This document shows positions 11,460 to 24,640 of a stretch of 64,000 nucleotides of DNA, in pieces. Each line of letters opens with the position of its first letter. Position 1 is the stretch's first letter. The stretch is from Juglans regia (lineage: Eukaryota; Streptophyta; Magnoliopsida; Fagales; Juglandaceae). The stretch lies in contig NC_049903.1 of the NCBI RefSeq assembly GCF_001411555.2, forward strand, positions 34,778,145 through 34,842,144, given 5' to 3'. Under the pieces are notes generated by a model. The model saw nothing but the letters and a program-made list of their open reading frames with translations, searched no databases and was not told the DNA's origin. The position numbers and the translations under genes are program-made.

Positions 11460-13560
11460 GCTCGACGACAATCTTTCATGGAATAAAAGTCATCGATTAT
11501 CATCTCTGAGGTGAAATTATTAGCAATTTCTTTCTCAATATAAACTAGCAAATGATCTGCAAGAAACTCATCTTTCATTCGAGCATGCAATCTAGTTTTT
11601 ATAAGTTTTATGGCAGAAAATGCTCACTCAATAATAGCAGTAGAAACAGGAAGAGTTAATACTAGACGAATTAACTTGTCAATCAAATAATAACTTTTTG
11701 ACTTTTTTTGAAATTGCTAGTCCTCTGCACAGTTAAGATAATGTAGGCATATATTGAAAATCTATATATGTCAGCACATCAAGCTCATAATATTGCAATT
11801 GAATTCTCAAAATTAGTTTTTCTTACCTAGTAAAATCATGTGGATAAAATTTCTCAACCAATTCACATATATCATCAATTTTAAATTATTTATATGTACC
11901 TTTAGGGTTTAAAGCAGCATTAAAAATGAGAAGTTTCATTGTATGGTCTTGCATCTGGAAGTCTATTGTAGTAGTAAATATATCAATCATATAATGATGC
12001 TCCATTATTGTCAATTTGACGACGAGATTTGCCTCAAGCTCTAGTATATTGGCCATTCATATCAGGAATATCAATTTGTTGTTTTTCATAAAATGATTTA
12101 ACATCAATAAGCAAAGACTCTAATCCATCATCTCTCAGCTTTTAAATGAGTACTTTTGTGGTTGAAACTATACTCATGTCATTCATGATATCTTGAGAAT
12201 TTTGTTGCAAAGATTGACAAAGTACATTAGTGATTCCCATGATTTTTTTATCATATGTAATATCAGAATAAATTCAAAAAATGTTAATATCATGTAAACC
12301 GCTTCAGCATTACCATGTTGAGAATAATTTGATCCTTTATTTGAAATAGTATTAATAACTGAGCAAGTAGCACTGAACATCCTCATCAAGCTACAAACAG
12401 ATTGAAAATGAGATCTCCATCTAGTATCTCTAGCTCGTTGTAGCATACTAATTTGATTTGCCCATATTCCAATCTCAATCTCATTGAAAGTGATCAAACT
12501 TTCAATTTCAGCAGCTTAAGCATATTGTAATTCATCATTACGTTTAGAAGAACCAACAACAATATTGATAATGGATGTCAAATGGACAAAGAACTAATGA
12601 ACATGTTTGGCTGCTCTAGAGGTTTCAATTAAAGCTAATTGTAGTTTATGAGCCCAACAATGCACATAATATGCATAGGGACAATCTTTAAGAAATAAAA
12701 CTTGTAATCCATTCCATTCAGAACGCATATTACTTCCTCCATCATATCTCTGACCCTGAATATTCTCAATTTGAAAGTTGTAACGAGAAAGAAGAACACA
12801 TATCTCATTTTTTAGAGTTAGTGTCATAGTATCTTTGACATGCATAATATAAAAAAATCGTTTTCTAATAAAACCATCTTTATCAATAAATCTCAAAAAG
12901 ATAGTCATTTATTCTCTTTTAGACTCATCCCGAGCTTCATCAACAAGAATACAAAATTTAGCATCTCCGATTTCTCCAAAAATCACATTTCGCACTTTAT
13001 TTACAAATATATGCAAAATTTCTTTTTGAATTTTGGGTGATGTATATTTGGCATTCTGTTGAGTATTTTTCATAGCAACTCCATTAACTTGATCATTATA
13101 ACTTGCCAGAAGTTTTATCAGTTCAATGAAATTATCTTTATTTTTTTAGTCAGAGCTTTCATCATGAACTCTAAAGGCACAAGCTTGGAACATAAGCCAT
13201 CAAACACTATTTATTGAAGTTTTGAGCAGCAACCGATTATTTTTCATCTCTTATGATACTTGTTTTTCAACTAACTTGTCAATATATCTTGACTGATTCA
13301 TTAAATCCTTACAACACTTTACAGTATTTTTATATGATGAATTTGGATCTCTCCCATGTCCTATTAAAGGACAATTCATTCTAGCATTCACTTTTTTCTA
13401 ATTGTTAAAACCTTTATTGATAAATGCATCTGATCCTGGACAACCCGTTGATTTCTTAGCAAAAACGTAGTATGGAAGACGAAATACAACATTCTTCGAT
13501 GGTGAGTACTCTAACCAATTTGAATATATTTGAAACCAAGAAAATTGAAATTAGCGACAT
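11460..13560 (-). pseudogene. hAT transposase pseudogene (TTF-type zinc finger/ZMYM1-like family)
   Basis: Read from right to left, the minus strand gives the N-terminal zinc-finger region (13380-13560, with CPGSDAF and GHGRDPNSS). Next comes the catalytic-region block at 12594-12908, with FIDKDGFIRKRFF, RYDGGSNMRSEWNGL and HCWAHKLQLAL. The middle block at 12183-12497 has FNEIEIGIWANQ and RDTRWRSHFQS. The hAT C-terminal dimerisation region is at about 11460-11680. This order is that of the plant hAT transposases usually annotated as zinc finger MYM-type protein 1-like. Several stops and frameshifts separate the blocks, so no active enzyme is made. Confidence 0.88.
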
Positions 13561-14061
13561 TGATTGCCTATTCCTGAAAATGGGTATTCTGAAAGTTTAG
13601 GTTGATATGGATCAACTTTAAGATAGGCACATCGAATCTCATCTTGTAGGTTAGTAGGAAATTCTCATATTTGTGAATATAATCCTGAATCATGTTCCAA
13701 AAAGGTAGAATCTATCTTTTCAGGTTAGATTCTTGAAGTTTTAAAGGGACGCTCATCAGTGATAGAAGTATCACGTTCCGTTGTTACCGAGCTCTCTAAA
13801 TGTATATTACTCTCTGAATTGTCCACGTCTTTCTTTTTTAAAAAAGAATCAATTGTTCTTGGCTTGCTTATATTTTTCTATACTTTAAGAAAAATTTATA
13901 GATCAAGAATAAACCTGAGAAATATCTAATAAGTAATGATATAAAGTTGTTGGATTTTTTTGTGTACTTTGTATTTATTGCTTAGTGAACAAAAAAACTA
14001 AATGCAAATGTTTTATCAGGCTATTAGCAACAGAATAATCATCAAGGTAGAATTGAAAAAT

Positions 14062-14128
14062 TCATAAAGTACCTTTTAAAAGCCTGTGGCGGCGTGGCCC
14101 TCTCTCAAAGATCATAAAGTACCTTTTA
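14062..14128. repeat. 17 bp direct repeat flanking a 33 bp insert
   Basis: TCATAAAGTACCTTTTA occurs at 14062-14078 and 14112-14128. The 33 bases between are GC-rich in an AT-rich setting. This looks like a small insertion with target duplication, or a repair-filled break, inside the hAT element. Confidence 0.7.
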
Positions 14129-15116
14129 TGAACATTTGATCCTTGAAATAAACTCATACAAAAGATACAGACAAATTAGATAACCTTACTTAAAAGTTTA
14201 TGGATAATCTACGCTACCTGTTGGAATACATCAGATTTCCAAAACTGCAAATTCTTTTGGATATTATGCAAATGAAATTGAAAAGCACGTGCTCTAAAAT
14301 ATATTCCAAAACATCATAAACTCTAGATGGCTTCTTCAAGACTCTGGTGTGCAGAACATTTAACCAACATTTTAATTTCTTCCCAAAAAAAGAACTTATT
14401 TTTATCAAACGTAGCATGCTTTGTAAGAATAGTTTCACAAACTTTAACCTTTATACAAAATGTTGTCCACGTAAAAACATTTCAGCATTTCATAGGAATC
14501 AAAATAAAAATCTCAACTAATTTTTTTTCTTATTTAAAAAAAGGCACATAGATGATAGAAAACTCATCACACACTGAAATAAATCTCGAAGGACAAGGCA
14601 CTGACTATTAAAAATGAAACCCATTTGTACCTTATGGCTAGTAACAAAGTCCACACATAAGATTTAAAAACCCATTTTTTCAAAAAAAAAAAAACCCAAC
14701 AAAACTAAGCTTACTTCATCACTGAAAAATCAAGAACTAGAAGGTAGGGAAGTGAAGGCCACTGCAACTGAAAGGTGAAGCGAAGGCCACACTCGAGTTG
14801 CCATTGGTATTTTCTCCTCTCTCCATCTCTCTGTGTTGTGTTATCTATAAGCAGCAAATTTGGGTTCAATTTTGAGGTGTATACTTTATTGGTAAGCAGT
14901 AGATTTGTGTGTCAGTTGTCACCGTGTCAGGTGAAGTGAAGTGAAAAGTTAAAGTGGGGTTATATGAGTATTGGGATTTGGGGGGGACAATTTCAGTAAA
15001 AATTTTGGAATTCTGAATATTGGGGGGCAATTTTAATTATATAAAGAAAAATTATATTTATTTACATACTATATTAATTTTTTTTAATTTGGGGCTTATA
15101 ACTAGTTCTGCCCCTG

Positions 15117-16140
15117 CCTGCAGAATCGTGCTAAATCAATGATTTTCTTTTGTCACAATCTACATGAAGAACTGAAAACTAAATACCATTGATTCTACGA
15201 GATACTTTGGGAGAGATATGAGTATCAGAATACCATAATCCTCTCAAAAGCTTATTATGATTGAATGCACATGAGGTTGCAAGATTTCAAGACTATTAGT
15301 GAATATAATTATGCATTTTTTAAAATTAGTTAACAGTTGAAACTGTGTAAAGAAAAAGTCACTTATGAGGATATATTGGAAAAAACATATAAGTCTCGAA
15401 TGTGCTCATGCAGCAGCAATATTGAAAGCAAAAGTTCACAAAGTATTCTGAATTACTATCTTATTTTCTAGTGGTTGTACAAAATAACAATCTGTTACTG
15501 AAAAATCATCAGTCTCGTTCAAACGGTTCTACTCCATTCCCTAAAGTGAATGGAGTGTCATTTTATCATAATAAAAGAAATGTGGTCATGGACATAATAG
15601 AAAAGATTATTGAAATTAAGGAGAGCATACTCAAAAGTTTTTTCAAAGAGAATCATACATATCACTAAGGCCTGGTTTGGATAATGAGTTGACATGAGAT
15701 GAAAGTTAAAAGTTAAATAAAATATTGTTAGAATATTATTTTTATTTTGTTATTTGAAAAAGTTGAATTGTTTATTGTATTTTGTTTAGAAGTTCAAAAA
15801 AATTATAATGATTAGATGAGTTGAGATGATTTTACCATCCCAACTAGGCCTAAAAGTGGAACTACATCGTGATAAAGCAAAATGAAAACAAATGCTTGCA
15901 AAATAAGCCTAAAAAGAAATATGAATATAAATGTCACAGACGTTGTATGAAAGGACATTGGTCAGTTACCTATTGTACGTTCAAATATTTGGTGGATCTA
16001 TATCAAGCATCCATGTAGGAAAAAAAAAACTAGATCGAAATAGATTTTGCTGACCATAAAGATCTAGAAGATTATCTAACTTGTTTTAATAATCCAAATT
16101 TAATGGACCTAACTCTTCTCGGATATTTCTTATTTCTTTG
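15117..16140 (+). pseudogene. Copia gag remnant with zinc knuckle
   Basis: Translated pieces include LQNRAKSMIF, LHEELKTKYH, WMHMRLQDFKTISEYN-like sequence and a CHRRCMKGHWSVTYC knuckle followed by LVDLYQAS. These match the gag protein of plant Ty1-copia elements. A MITE (15668-15850) interrupts it. Stops and frame changes are frequent, so it is not translated as one protein. Confidence 0.8.
15668..15850. mobile_element. MITE, PIF/Harbinger-like, TAA duplication
   Basis: The element starts GGCCTGGTTTGG and ends AACTAGGCC. It is flanked on both sides by TAA (15665-15667 and 15851-15853), the usual PIF/Harbinger target duplication. The interior motifs GTTAAAAGTTAAATAAAATA and TTGTTAGAATATTATTTTTA recur in at least seven other copies in this window. 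Confidence 0.82.
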
Positions 16141-16559
16141 TAGATCTTAACGGAGAAAATAATCTTTTGATGAGTTATGCAATATGGCCATAATAATTAA
16201 TTTTATTTATTTATTATATAATCATATTATGTTTGAATTGTTATCTTTTAATACATCTTTTTAAAATTTCTTTTACATTAACAATTTTTTATAAATATTT
16301 TTGTTTATAATATTTTTATACATTAACAAAAATCTAACTTATTTTATACATATTGATGCATTGACCTATTCCTAAATTATTGGTGAAGATCTGTCTGTAA
16401 ACAGTTTTACAACACATAATTTTTAAATATAAGAAATATTTTCGATATTTAACATTAAAATAAGCAAACATTATTACAATATCCAGTTAATCGAACCTAA
16501 TTAAAAGTTCCAGAAGAGTCAATATCATATTATCAAAAGGAGTAAAATTTTGTATTGAT

Positions 16560-17330
16560 GATATGCTGTATTTTGCAAAATTTAGAACAAATTTACTCAG
16601 TTTTAAATATATTCGTCGTCATGGTTATCGTGATGAAACTACCAATGAAGGCAATGATGGATATCTTTACATTACAACAATAAATTTAGATCAGAAGCTT
16701 ATATTAGAAAAATTGTCAGCTTTCTATTATGGGTTATATTATACAACAATGAAAACAATTGAATCACATATTGTAGTGTACCAGAATTGCTTTAATCTAA
16801 AAATCTTTATACTTTAGCATGATCGTCTTGGTCACCCAAAATCAATCATGATGCATTGAATAACTAAGAATTCATATAAGCATCTCTTAAAGAACCAGAA
16901 GATTCTTTTATCAATTAATTATCCATATGAAGCATGTTCCAAAGGAATCTAATAATTAAACAATTCCTTTACAAGGTAACTATTGAAAGTCCATCATTTC
17001 TACAAATAATCTATGAATATATATGTGCACTATACATCTACCTACTCTCTACTCGAAATATTATATTTGCTAGACTTCTTCTACAAGTTATTAGACCACG
17101 GGCTCAATTTCTTGATTTTTCAATTTAGCCTATTCCTTTGGATAATGCAAGAGAATTCAGGTTGTTATAAGTTTTTTATGATTATTGTATGTCAGTTGGA
17201 ATTAATGTTGAACAACCTATTGTCCATATACATACTCAGAAGGTTTAATTTAGACATTTATTAAACGTCTGCAATTATTTACTTGACTATTACTTTTTGC
17301 TTTGAAACATGCAATTTTGCATGCCATATA
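16560..17330 (+). pseudogene. Copia pol remnant: GAG-pre-integrase and integrase
   Basis: The sequence FAKFRTNLLSFKYI and HDRLGHPKSIMMH (about 16815-16855) marks the GAG-pre-integrase domain. Then follow SPSFLQIIYEYIC and STRNIIFARLL, and after a frameshift a DNAREF-like block and VGINVEQPIVHIHTQ, which belong to the integrase core. Stops occur throughout. No reverse transcriptase follows before the right LTR-like stretch. Confidence 0.82.
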
Positions 17331-17469
17331 AAATCAACTACCTATAATAAATATTTCTCATTGCAACTTGCATTTGTCCAACTACCAAATAAATGATGTT
17401 ACAATACAAGAACTTCTAAATTCCTGAATGTATCATATTAATGATAATCATGTATGAAGTCTTGGAATT

Positions 17470-17664
17470 TCTAAATTCATGATTGTATCATATTAATTAA
17501 TGTGTTACTCTTTCATATTCCCTATTCTCCTATGCCTACAAGGGGTGTCTTGAAAATCATTTGTACAATACAAGAATTTCGAAATAAATGATATTTAGCT
17601 CATGAAAAGTTTCAAGTCTATATAGCAATCTTTCAATTCTCTTACTACTATTTATTTTACAACA
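17470..17664 (+). repeat. Probable 3' LTR of copia element
   Basis: It is the counterpart of 10590-10786, ending in TTTATTTTACAAC. Boundaries are approximate because the two copies have diverged. Confidence 0.5.
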
Positions 17665-17837
17665 TTGTGAACATTTTTTGGTCTTTTACAACAGCCATTT
17701 TGGTAGTATTGTTTTCAAAATCTTGAAAATATTACAAATGATTAGATGAAAAAAAATAGTGTTTAAAATGTTTTTGAATTGAATGTAAGAATTTTTGAAA
17801 AATAAATTAATTTATTAATTGAAATATTCCTTATTTC

Positions 17838-18447
17838 TAGGGGAGGAAAGAGAACCGATTAACCGGACTGAATCTAGCGACCGAACCAGAGGATTTGGTC
17901 CGGTACCGGTTTCATTTTTCTCAGAATCGGTTGAAATCGGCCCAGTTTCAATTTTCACTTTTCTAATACCGGACCGAACCAGACTGGACCAGTTCATATA
18001 TATATATATTAATTTTTATATTATATATAATTTATATAATATATATAGTTATATATAAAATTATTTTATATTATTTGTTAAATTGCTAATTAATATAACA
18101 TTAAGTTTTAAAAATCCTATTATTCATGTATAATAATAATAATCTAATAACATAAAATTAATATAACATAAATCTTAAACATGAACATTTGATCATATGT
18201 TATTAATATAAACTATATATATATATTAAGGATAAGTAAATTTTATAACATAATAAATTATAATATATATTCTTTTTGATAAATACATTTCTATACATTT
18301 GATCATATACACTCATATAAAAAGTGTGTGTAACCATCAATTATCACTAACATATATAATCAAATATATTAATTAGTTAGACACATACATATTATTACTA
18401 GCATATTATCACTAACATACATAATCAAATACTATATCACTATATGA

Positions 18448-18491
<44 letters not shown>

Positions 18492-18798
18492 TAATACTAA
18501 TACTAAAACTATTAGTAATCCACTATATATAAATAACTATATAAATCACTATAGTATTAGTAGTTATCACTATATAATCCACTATATATCACTATATCGT
18601 TATAATATAGTTATACTAACTATATAATCAACTAATACTATACTAAAATTGGAAAAACGAACCGGAATCGGAACTGGTAAAACTAAAAATACCAATTTAG
18701 GAATGTAGCCGGTGCGATATCGGTTCTTCAAATCTCAAAACCGGTGCAAACTGGTTCAGTTCTAAAATATGTCCAAAATCAGACTGGTTACACCACTA
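17838..18798. mobile_element. Non-autonomous hAT-like element, perfect 8 bp duplication
   Basis: CTTATTTC flanks the element on both sides (17830-17837 and 18799-18806). The left end begins TAGGGGAGG and the right end finishes CACCACTA, so the ends are imperfect inverted repeats. Near both ends are clusters of CCGGACC/GGTCCGG-like motifs (AACCGGACTG, GGTCCGGTACCGG; AACCGGAATCGG). The interior is TA-rich with an ATT/TA microsatellite near 18450-18490. The same architecture is seen at 56478-57123. Confidence 0.85.
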
Positions 18799-18806
18799 CT
18801 TATTTC

Positions 18807-19198
18807 CTAATGTGTCCTAAGTCATCTTACACCATTTTGAATGATTATTTGATAAGTTTGGTATGTGAAAATTTCTCTAAGCCTTGATGATTTAAAAATA
18901 ATTAAAATGTATATTCCATACGATATGTGAAAGTATAACACCTCCATCGGAACCTTCGTAAGGAGATGGTACCTTGATGAGCTTCTACTACAAATCTTAA
19001 CATAAGTATGCTGTAGCATAAATATGAAGCATTCATTCTCAAGACATTATACATAATTAACTTCTTCATATTAGATTTGTACAAAATATCTTTTCAATAA
19101 TAAACCTTATTTGTTATAAAATGGTTTTCAAGACCTAGTACAAAAACAAATGATATAAATGTGAAAATCTATCAAAATATAACAAAGATCATCTACTT
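18807..19198. other. Intergenic, no feature seen
   Basis: This AT-rich stretch has short open frames only. None resembles a known family. Confidence 0.5.
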
Positions 19199-21450
19199 GT
19201 AACATCCCATCCCTCTAGGATTTTAAAGCTAGAGGATTTGAATGTTACTAATCTCTAAAATGTTTAGATTTTGGTGCCAAGTATAAAAAACTTCATAATA
19301 TTTATGAAAAATTCAAAATATTTTATTAAAAATAAAGCTTCTCTAAAATAAAAATGTCACTAGCACTTATTAAAGGAAACAAAGCATGTCATGTGCTACA
19401 AAATTATTTAAACTGTAAATATATAAAAATTCTATCATCCCCCAAAATAGCTTCCTATCTTGCAGCATCCTAATAACCTTCCTTACATGGGTGAAAAAAA
19501 ACATAAATATACAAAATGAGTCAATACACAGTAAGAGCAACATCATGCAGCAAACATAATAGTAATCCTGCTTTCAGTTAACATCAGAAATCTCAAGAAA
19601 TCAATAACTTCATACTATACATAAACATTAATCTCAAAGCATCAAAGAAAACATTAATTTCTTAACCTCATATCATCAATGGCCGTTACACGCTATTACA
19701 CTACGTGTTAGGGTTAGCAATCCTTGTAGTCATGAGTCTTTCCATGGCTCGTGGATAAAAACCTAGCCTCCTTAGAATTGGGTCATCACTAAGTGCACCA
19801 TCAGTTACGCATTCCAACTTTGCAATCTGTCCCATCCTCATGGTACCATATTCACTGCCATGGCCAGTATATTAACCTCAACAATCACATGCAATTATAC
19901 CTTTTCATTTTCTTTTCTTTCATTAACCTTACCTTACCTTCCCTTGCCCTCCATTCATTAAAGTATATCACCATACTATATAATATTCAATCACATCATT
20001 ATTCATGCATTTTTACAATCACATGCAATTGCCTTCATCATAAATTGAGTTCACGAAAATGAGCTACTAACAAAGGCTCATACATATACATATAACTTTA
20101 TAAATATTTACTTTACCTAAATATTTGCAAAATGCATTTCATTTTACATAAAAATGATGTATGGAAAAACATTATCATAATCACTTACCTCAATCTTTGC
20201 GTAATTACACTATTCGTGCATGCTACCAAATGTAAAAAATGAACCAATTAACATTCATGTAATCGCATAAGTGTCTCTTTATATTAACTAGTATGTAAAA
20301 TATGTGTCATGTGTTACACTAAAATGCATAATTCAAAACATGTCTAAGCCTTCCCTAGTTAAAACTCTAGTTATAGGTATGACCTTTGACCTAATTCCAA
20401 TGGTTTGTACCCCATCTTTATATACTCAAATACTCATAGAATAACACCTTAGCATCTCTTCAATCCAACCTTAGTTACTCTAATGTCACTCATATGAATT
20501 AATAGAACCCTACTTATCACACTTGGCCTCATTATGGCATGTTATCCGAAACTTCATTTGGTTGAATTCTTGGTTAAACACCTCCATTGATCCCACGACA
20601 ACTCCTCAATTTCATGCATGGCTTTATTATAGTCTAACACCACTCAACTCAAACCTTACTATCTTATGTCCCTGGAATTAGAAACCTTAGTTATCTCATT
20701 CTAAGACACGTGCCTTTCATTCTTATCTATACAACTACTTCCACCTATAATATGTTCGTCCAATATCAATATCATGGTACTATACCTTATCTTTACATAA
20801 TCAAAAATGTCCATTAGGGTTACATGCATGCTACACTCCCAATAGCCCAATAGCCATGTACATTTTCGGGCTCAACTAGGGTTCAAGCATATGTGTTCTA
20901 GTGAGTTCTTATCATTGAAACAATACTTAAACATGATCTTATGTACTTTTAATGGAGATAAAAGATGGAAATGATGTCTCACCCTGAACATCAAGCATAG
21001 ATCGAGAGAGTAAGGGTTTCGGAACCCTAGTTGGTGTGGTTTGTTAGGTGTTGATGGGGCGGCTCCAAATTGGTCTTCAATGGTTGTGACATGGAGGTTA
21101 AAATGAGAAAGAGGTGGCAAGTGGTGGTGAGGGATGGCATGCCCATGTGCATGAGTGACATGGATGTGTGTGTGCGACAACTCAACATGATATCAAGTGA
21201 TGTGTGTGTGTGTGGCAAAGAAACTTACTATTAACAAGAGGTGCATAGCGTGGTAGGGCTGGAGATGTGGTGGTCGGACGCGAGAGAGTGTGTGGCTTAG
21301 AAATGTTGTGGCAACCCTAGGAAAAAAAAACAACAAAGGCAGAGATATTGATATTAAAAGATAAAGATATTAAAAATATTAAAGAAAAAAGGTAGAGACA
21401 TTGGTGTTAAAAGATAATGTTAAAAAATCATGAATTTGAGTTGTAACACA

Positions 21451-21460
<10 letters not shown>
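19199..21460. other. Possible LTR or LTR-containing remnant
   Basis: The stretch begins TGTAACATCCC, the typical start of many plant gypsy LTRs and close to the start of the confirmed solo LTR at 34572. It ends near a GTTGTAACA at about 21440-21448. No matching short duplication was found around these ends. The interior has no convincing coding sequence; short histidine-rich frames at 20872-21218 come from CA/TG-rich DNA. I treat it as a candidate LTR only. Confidence 0.3.
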
Positions 21461-21493
<33 letters not shown>

Positions 21494-22469
21494 AGAGTTG
21501 AGAAATTATTAAAAATCAAAAACTTAAAAAAAAGCAAGAATGAGGGGATATATTCATAATTACAAAGAAATTAAGATTATATAAGTTATTTTAAATTTTA
21601 AAATTGTATAAATACCAAAATTTGAAATCTACAAAATTGTCATCCAAAATCAAGAAAATTACAAAATTGTTATTAAAACAATCCGGGAAAATTGTGCCCT
21701 GAATACAAATTTCAGTAGGAATTTTCTGGAATGGCTGGAACGAGCTAGAATTTAGAATAAAATGGAATGAGTATATATAGTATACCGGGTACTACTTGAA
21801 ATGGAATGAAATTTAAAACTATGATTCAAACTCCGCTATTGTGAATTTCACCCCCATTTTCGTAAAGGCATAGTTTTCATGATGTTGACTACCAATTATG
21901 CGAATGCGCAAGGACACTTTTTCATTTTTCATATATTAGGGGAGTTCAGTTAAAAAAGAAAATGTTTCATACTAATGGATATGGGACATTAGCATATCTC
22001 TAGCATGTCCAATGCTTCCTTTCCAGCCCTTCCACTTCCTTTTAGGCATTGCTCATTCGCTCAAGTGATTCTCAAAAATGCCCTCGTGAATCTCTACTAA
22101 GACGTATTGGGCCTCCTCACTGGATGCACATTTGAGCATGGGAATGGTGAAGCCCCTCTTGCATAGGATTCCACTGACTAAAGAGAAACTTGCAACTTTA
22201 ATCCTTATCTTCCGATCCTCTTTTCGATTTTAAGAAAAAATTTTCGTGCTTCAATAATCTACAAGAGGGTGAGCCCTATTGGGAGTGGGCTACTCGACCT
22301 CCATGACTTTGTGTTTGGTTGATGGGTACTCCAAGGTTTGGATTTTGACTTCCCTATGATGGGAAGGTTCCTTAGATCTAGAGGTAAGGCGTGCTAGCTT
22401 CTTTGTAGTGGTGCCATCACATTCTACTTCATTGTTTGACACTTTGAAGGCCAATTTGACTGCATAATT

Positions 22470-24640
22470 TATCTCAGATCACCCAAGTGCTAAGCACTCT
22501 CTACTCTTTACCAACAGATCATCAATATAAACTTTCATATTCCGTCCTATCTCCACCTTGTATAACTTTTTGACCAACCTTTTTTTATAAGTCGCGCCAA
22601 CATTTTTGAGAAACATAAAACTATCTTTTAGATAAGTTTTGTTCAAGTCTTTAAAGTCCACACACATCTATCATTTATTGTTTTTCGTTCTCACCAGCAC
22701 CACAATGGATAAATAGTCGACATAATGTACCTTTCTTTTGAACCATACCTCCAATATTGTATCCACTCATTGGCTTTGGCTTGATACTTTTCTATAAAAA
22801 AAAAACCTTGCCTCTTCTGTGATCCTAGGCAAACACATCTTTGTACTCTTTTAGGACCTAACTCAGGCCCTCTTAACTTAGGCGACATCCTACACTTTGC
22901 TTGCTTTAGCGCCTTATTATCTCTAACTTCAGTCTTTTAGTTAATATCCTCTGGGGAGAGATAACTTGACTTGCTCACTATGAACTTCCTCCACCATCCT
23001 CACCTCTCCCTTTCTCACCTTAAAGGATTGCATGTAGCATTTCCTAGCTAGCACTTGTGTGTCTTTAATGTTGTCTAGTCTTATTTCAATCGAAAACTTA
23101 TCTTCAAGTGGTAAGTTGATGTGATGACTCTTATTTTATTTATGATTGGTCTCTCTAAGATGGTGTTATAGGATGAAAGTCCCTTAAGAATCATGAAGTC
23201 GATCATGATGGTTGTGGTGGTGGGTCTCGCGCCGATTTTCACTAAGAATGTGATCGCTCCCACATGGTGAATAGTTTCCTTGGAAAATTCCTCACAATGA
23301 CGATGGGGTTGCTCTTAATTAGTCTTTTTCTATACTCATCATTTGGAAGAAATCTCAATATAGAATGTTTGTTGAGTTATCATTGTCTATTGGTATCCTT
23401 CGAGTGGTATAATTTGTCACATACAAAGTTATTACCAATGTATCATTGTGGGTATCAAATCCCTGCTATCTTCGTCGCCGAATGTAATATTCAACCTATT
23501 GATCTTTGTTATCTTCTCAGGTCACCTAGCTATATGTGCCTCCTTACAACGATCTTTCGAAGCATTAGCCCTTTTTCTGAACGAGGATGACCCCTTGCTT
23601 GTAAATCCTCTAGATATTGTATTGACCTCCCCTTAATGGACATGTCTTTCTAATAGGGGAGTTTCTATCCTGACTTTTTCTCTAAATAGTCATCCTTAGA
23701 CACTTCTTCCTATTATGTTGCTTTTGCTTCTCGTTGTGCCTAGAACTCCTCGTCTCCTCCTTCCTACCATTTAGGAAAAATTGATGCTGTAACGAATCGC
23801 TCCAGCCACCCTTGTTGGACCATTTTCTCTATTTGTAATTTCCAGGCACAACACACTTCTCTTTTGTGGCTCCTCAAATTGTTAAACTTGTAGTATCAAC
23901 TTGTCTTGGTTGACCAAACTGCATTATCCGTTTTAGGCCACCGCAATTCCATATCACTTTCAACTTGCATCATAACCTCAATCACCATAATGTTCAAAGG
24001 CACAAAAAGTGAAGGGGCTAGGCAACTTATTTCTCTCATTATCCCCTCACTTTTTATCTTGCCTACCCTTTCCTTCTTGGATCGCTCCATGTCATCTTTC
24101 TAGTGCTTCCCTCATCGCTTCTTCCTCCTCCACTTCCTTTATTCATTGACTAGTGAGGACTTTCAAGTTATCTTCTACATTTACAAATTCATTAGTGTGG
24201 TCCACTAATTCTAACATGAAAGGACTTCACCAACATGCACCACATAATAGTGCCACCAGTTTTATCTTCTCATCAAGATTGTCTGTTGTCTAATTGAATC
24301 TCTTCATATACTATTTTATCATTCCATATTTGCTTTAATGTTAATAGTTATGCTGCCGAACTCCTTCGAATTTTCATGAATGGGCAAGGAATTGATTGCC
24401 CAATTCATCATAGCTTGGTACTGACTTTGGACGTTTATGCTTGAGCCATCCTTTGGCCTCTTCCTTAAGTGTTAATGGAAATATTCGACATGCGATCTCG
24501 CTATTAAATCCATACCACGAGATGTGGGCCTTAAAGGTTTTCAGATGTCCCACTAGATCTTTCAAACCAGTGTAAAGGTCCATCTGCGAGACTTTGAACT
24601 TGTTAGGCAAGGGAACTAGCTTTACATTTTTGTGGTGAAT
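22470..24640 (-). pseudogene. Ty3-gypsy gag-protease-RT remnant
   Basis: From right to left on the minus strand there is first a gag block at 24374-24610, with PNKFKVSQMDLYTGLKDLVG, HLKTFKAH and FPLTLKEEAKGWL. Next is a protease-type block at 23081-23263, with MIDFMIL, YNTILERP and STYHLK. A reverse transcriptase remnant follows at 22479-22667. In it MCVDFKDLNKTYLKDSF jumps directly to LKNVGATY and to VYIDDLLVKS, so the middle of the palm has been deleted although the catalytic-site motif YIDD is present. The order matches gag-pro-RT of plant gypsy elements. Stops and frameshifts are frequent. The flanking LTRs were not identified. Confidence 0.8.

Larger units (their letters stand above)
11203..15116 (-). 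mobile_element. hAT DNA transposon nested in copia gag
   Basis: Terminal inverted repeats pair CATGGGCGGAACTAG at 11203 with the reverse complement of the right end, CAGGGGCAGAACTAG (13 of 15 match). Flanking 8-mers are CCTGTAGG (11195-11202) and CCTGCAGA (15117-15124), six of eight identical, the length expected for hAT duplications. Removing the element brings the two halves of the copia gag frame together, which confirms the boundaries independently. The 3.9 kb interior holds a minus-strand transposase remnant (about 11460-13560) and a non-coding stretch at the right end. Confidence 0.88.
10590..17670 (+). mobile_element. Decayed Ty1-copia retrotransposon (host of nested hAT)
   Basis: Two related stretches at about 10590-10786 and 17470-17664 share the order GTACAATACAA, TTTCAAGTCTATAT-like and TTTATTTTA-AAC, and are read as diverged LTRs; their outer ends are not fixed. 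Just inside the left one, TTATCAGTACTAG resembles the methionine-tRNA primer-binding site of copia elements. Coding matches between them follow the copia order: gag start (about 11056-11200), rest of gag (15117-16140) with a CCHC-like knuckle, GAG-pre-integrase (16560-16930) and integrase core (16930-17330). Reverse transcriptase and RNase H are missing, so the element is internally deleted as well as riddled with stops. A hAT transposon (11203-15116) and a MITE (15668-15850) lie inside it. Confidence 0.8.

Noticed and set aside
20872..21218. Histidine/threonine-rich minus-strand frames
   Set aside because: They come from CA/TG-rich DNA and show no homology pattern or gene structure.
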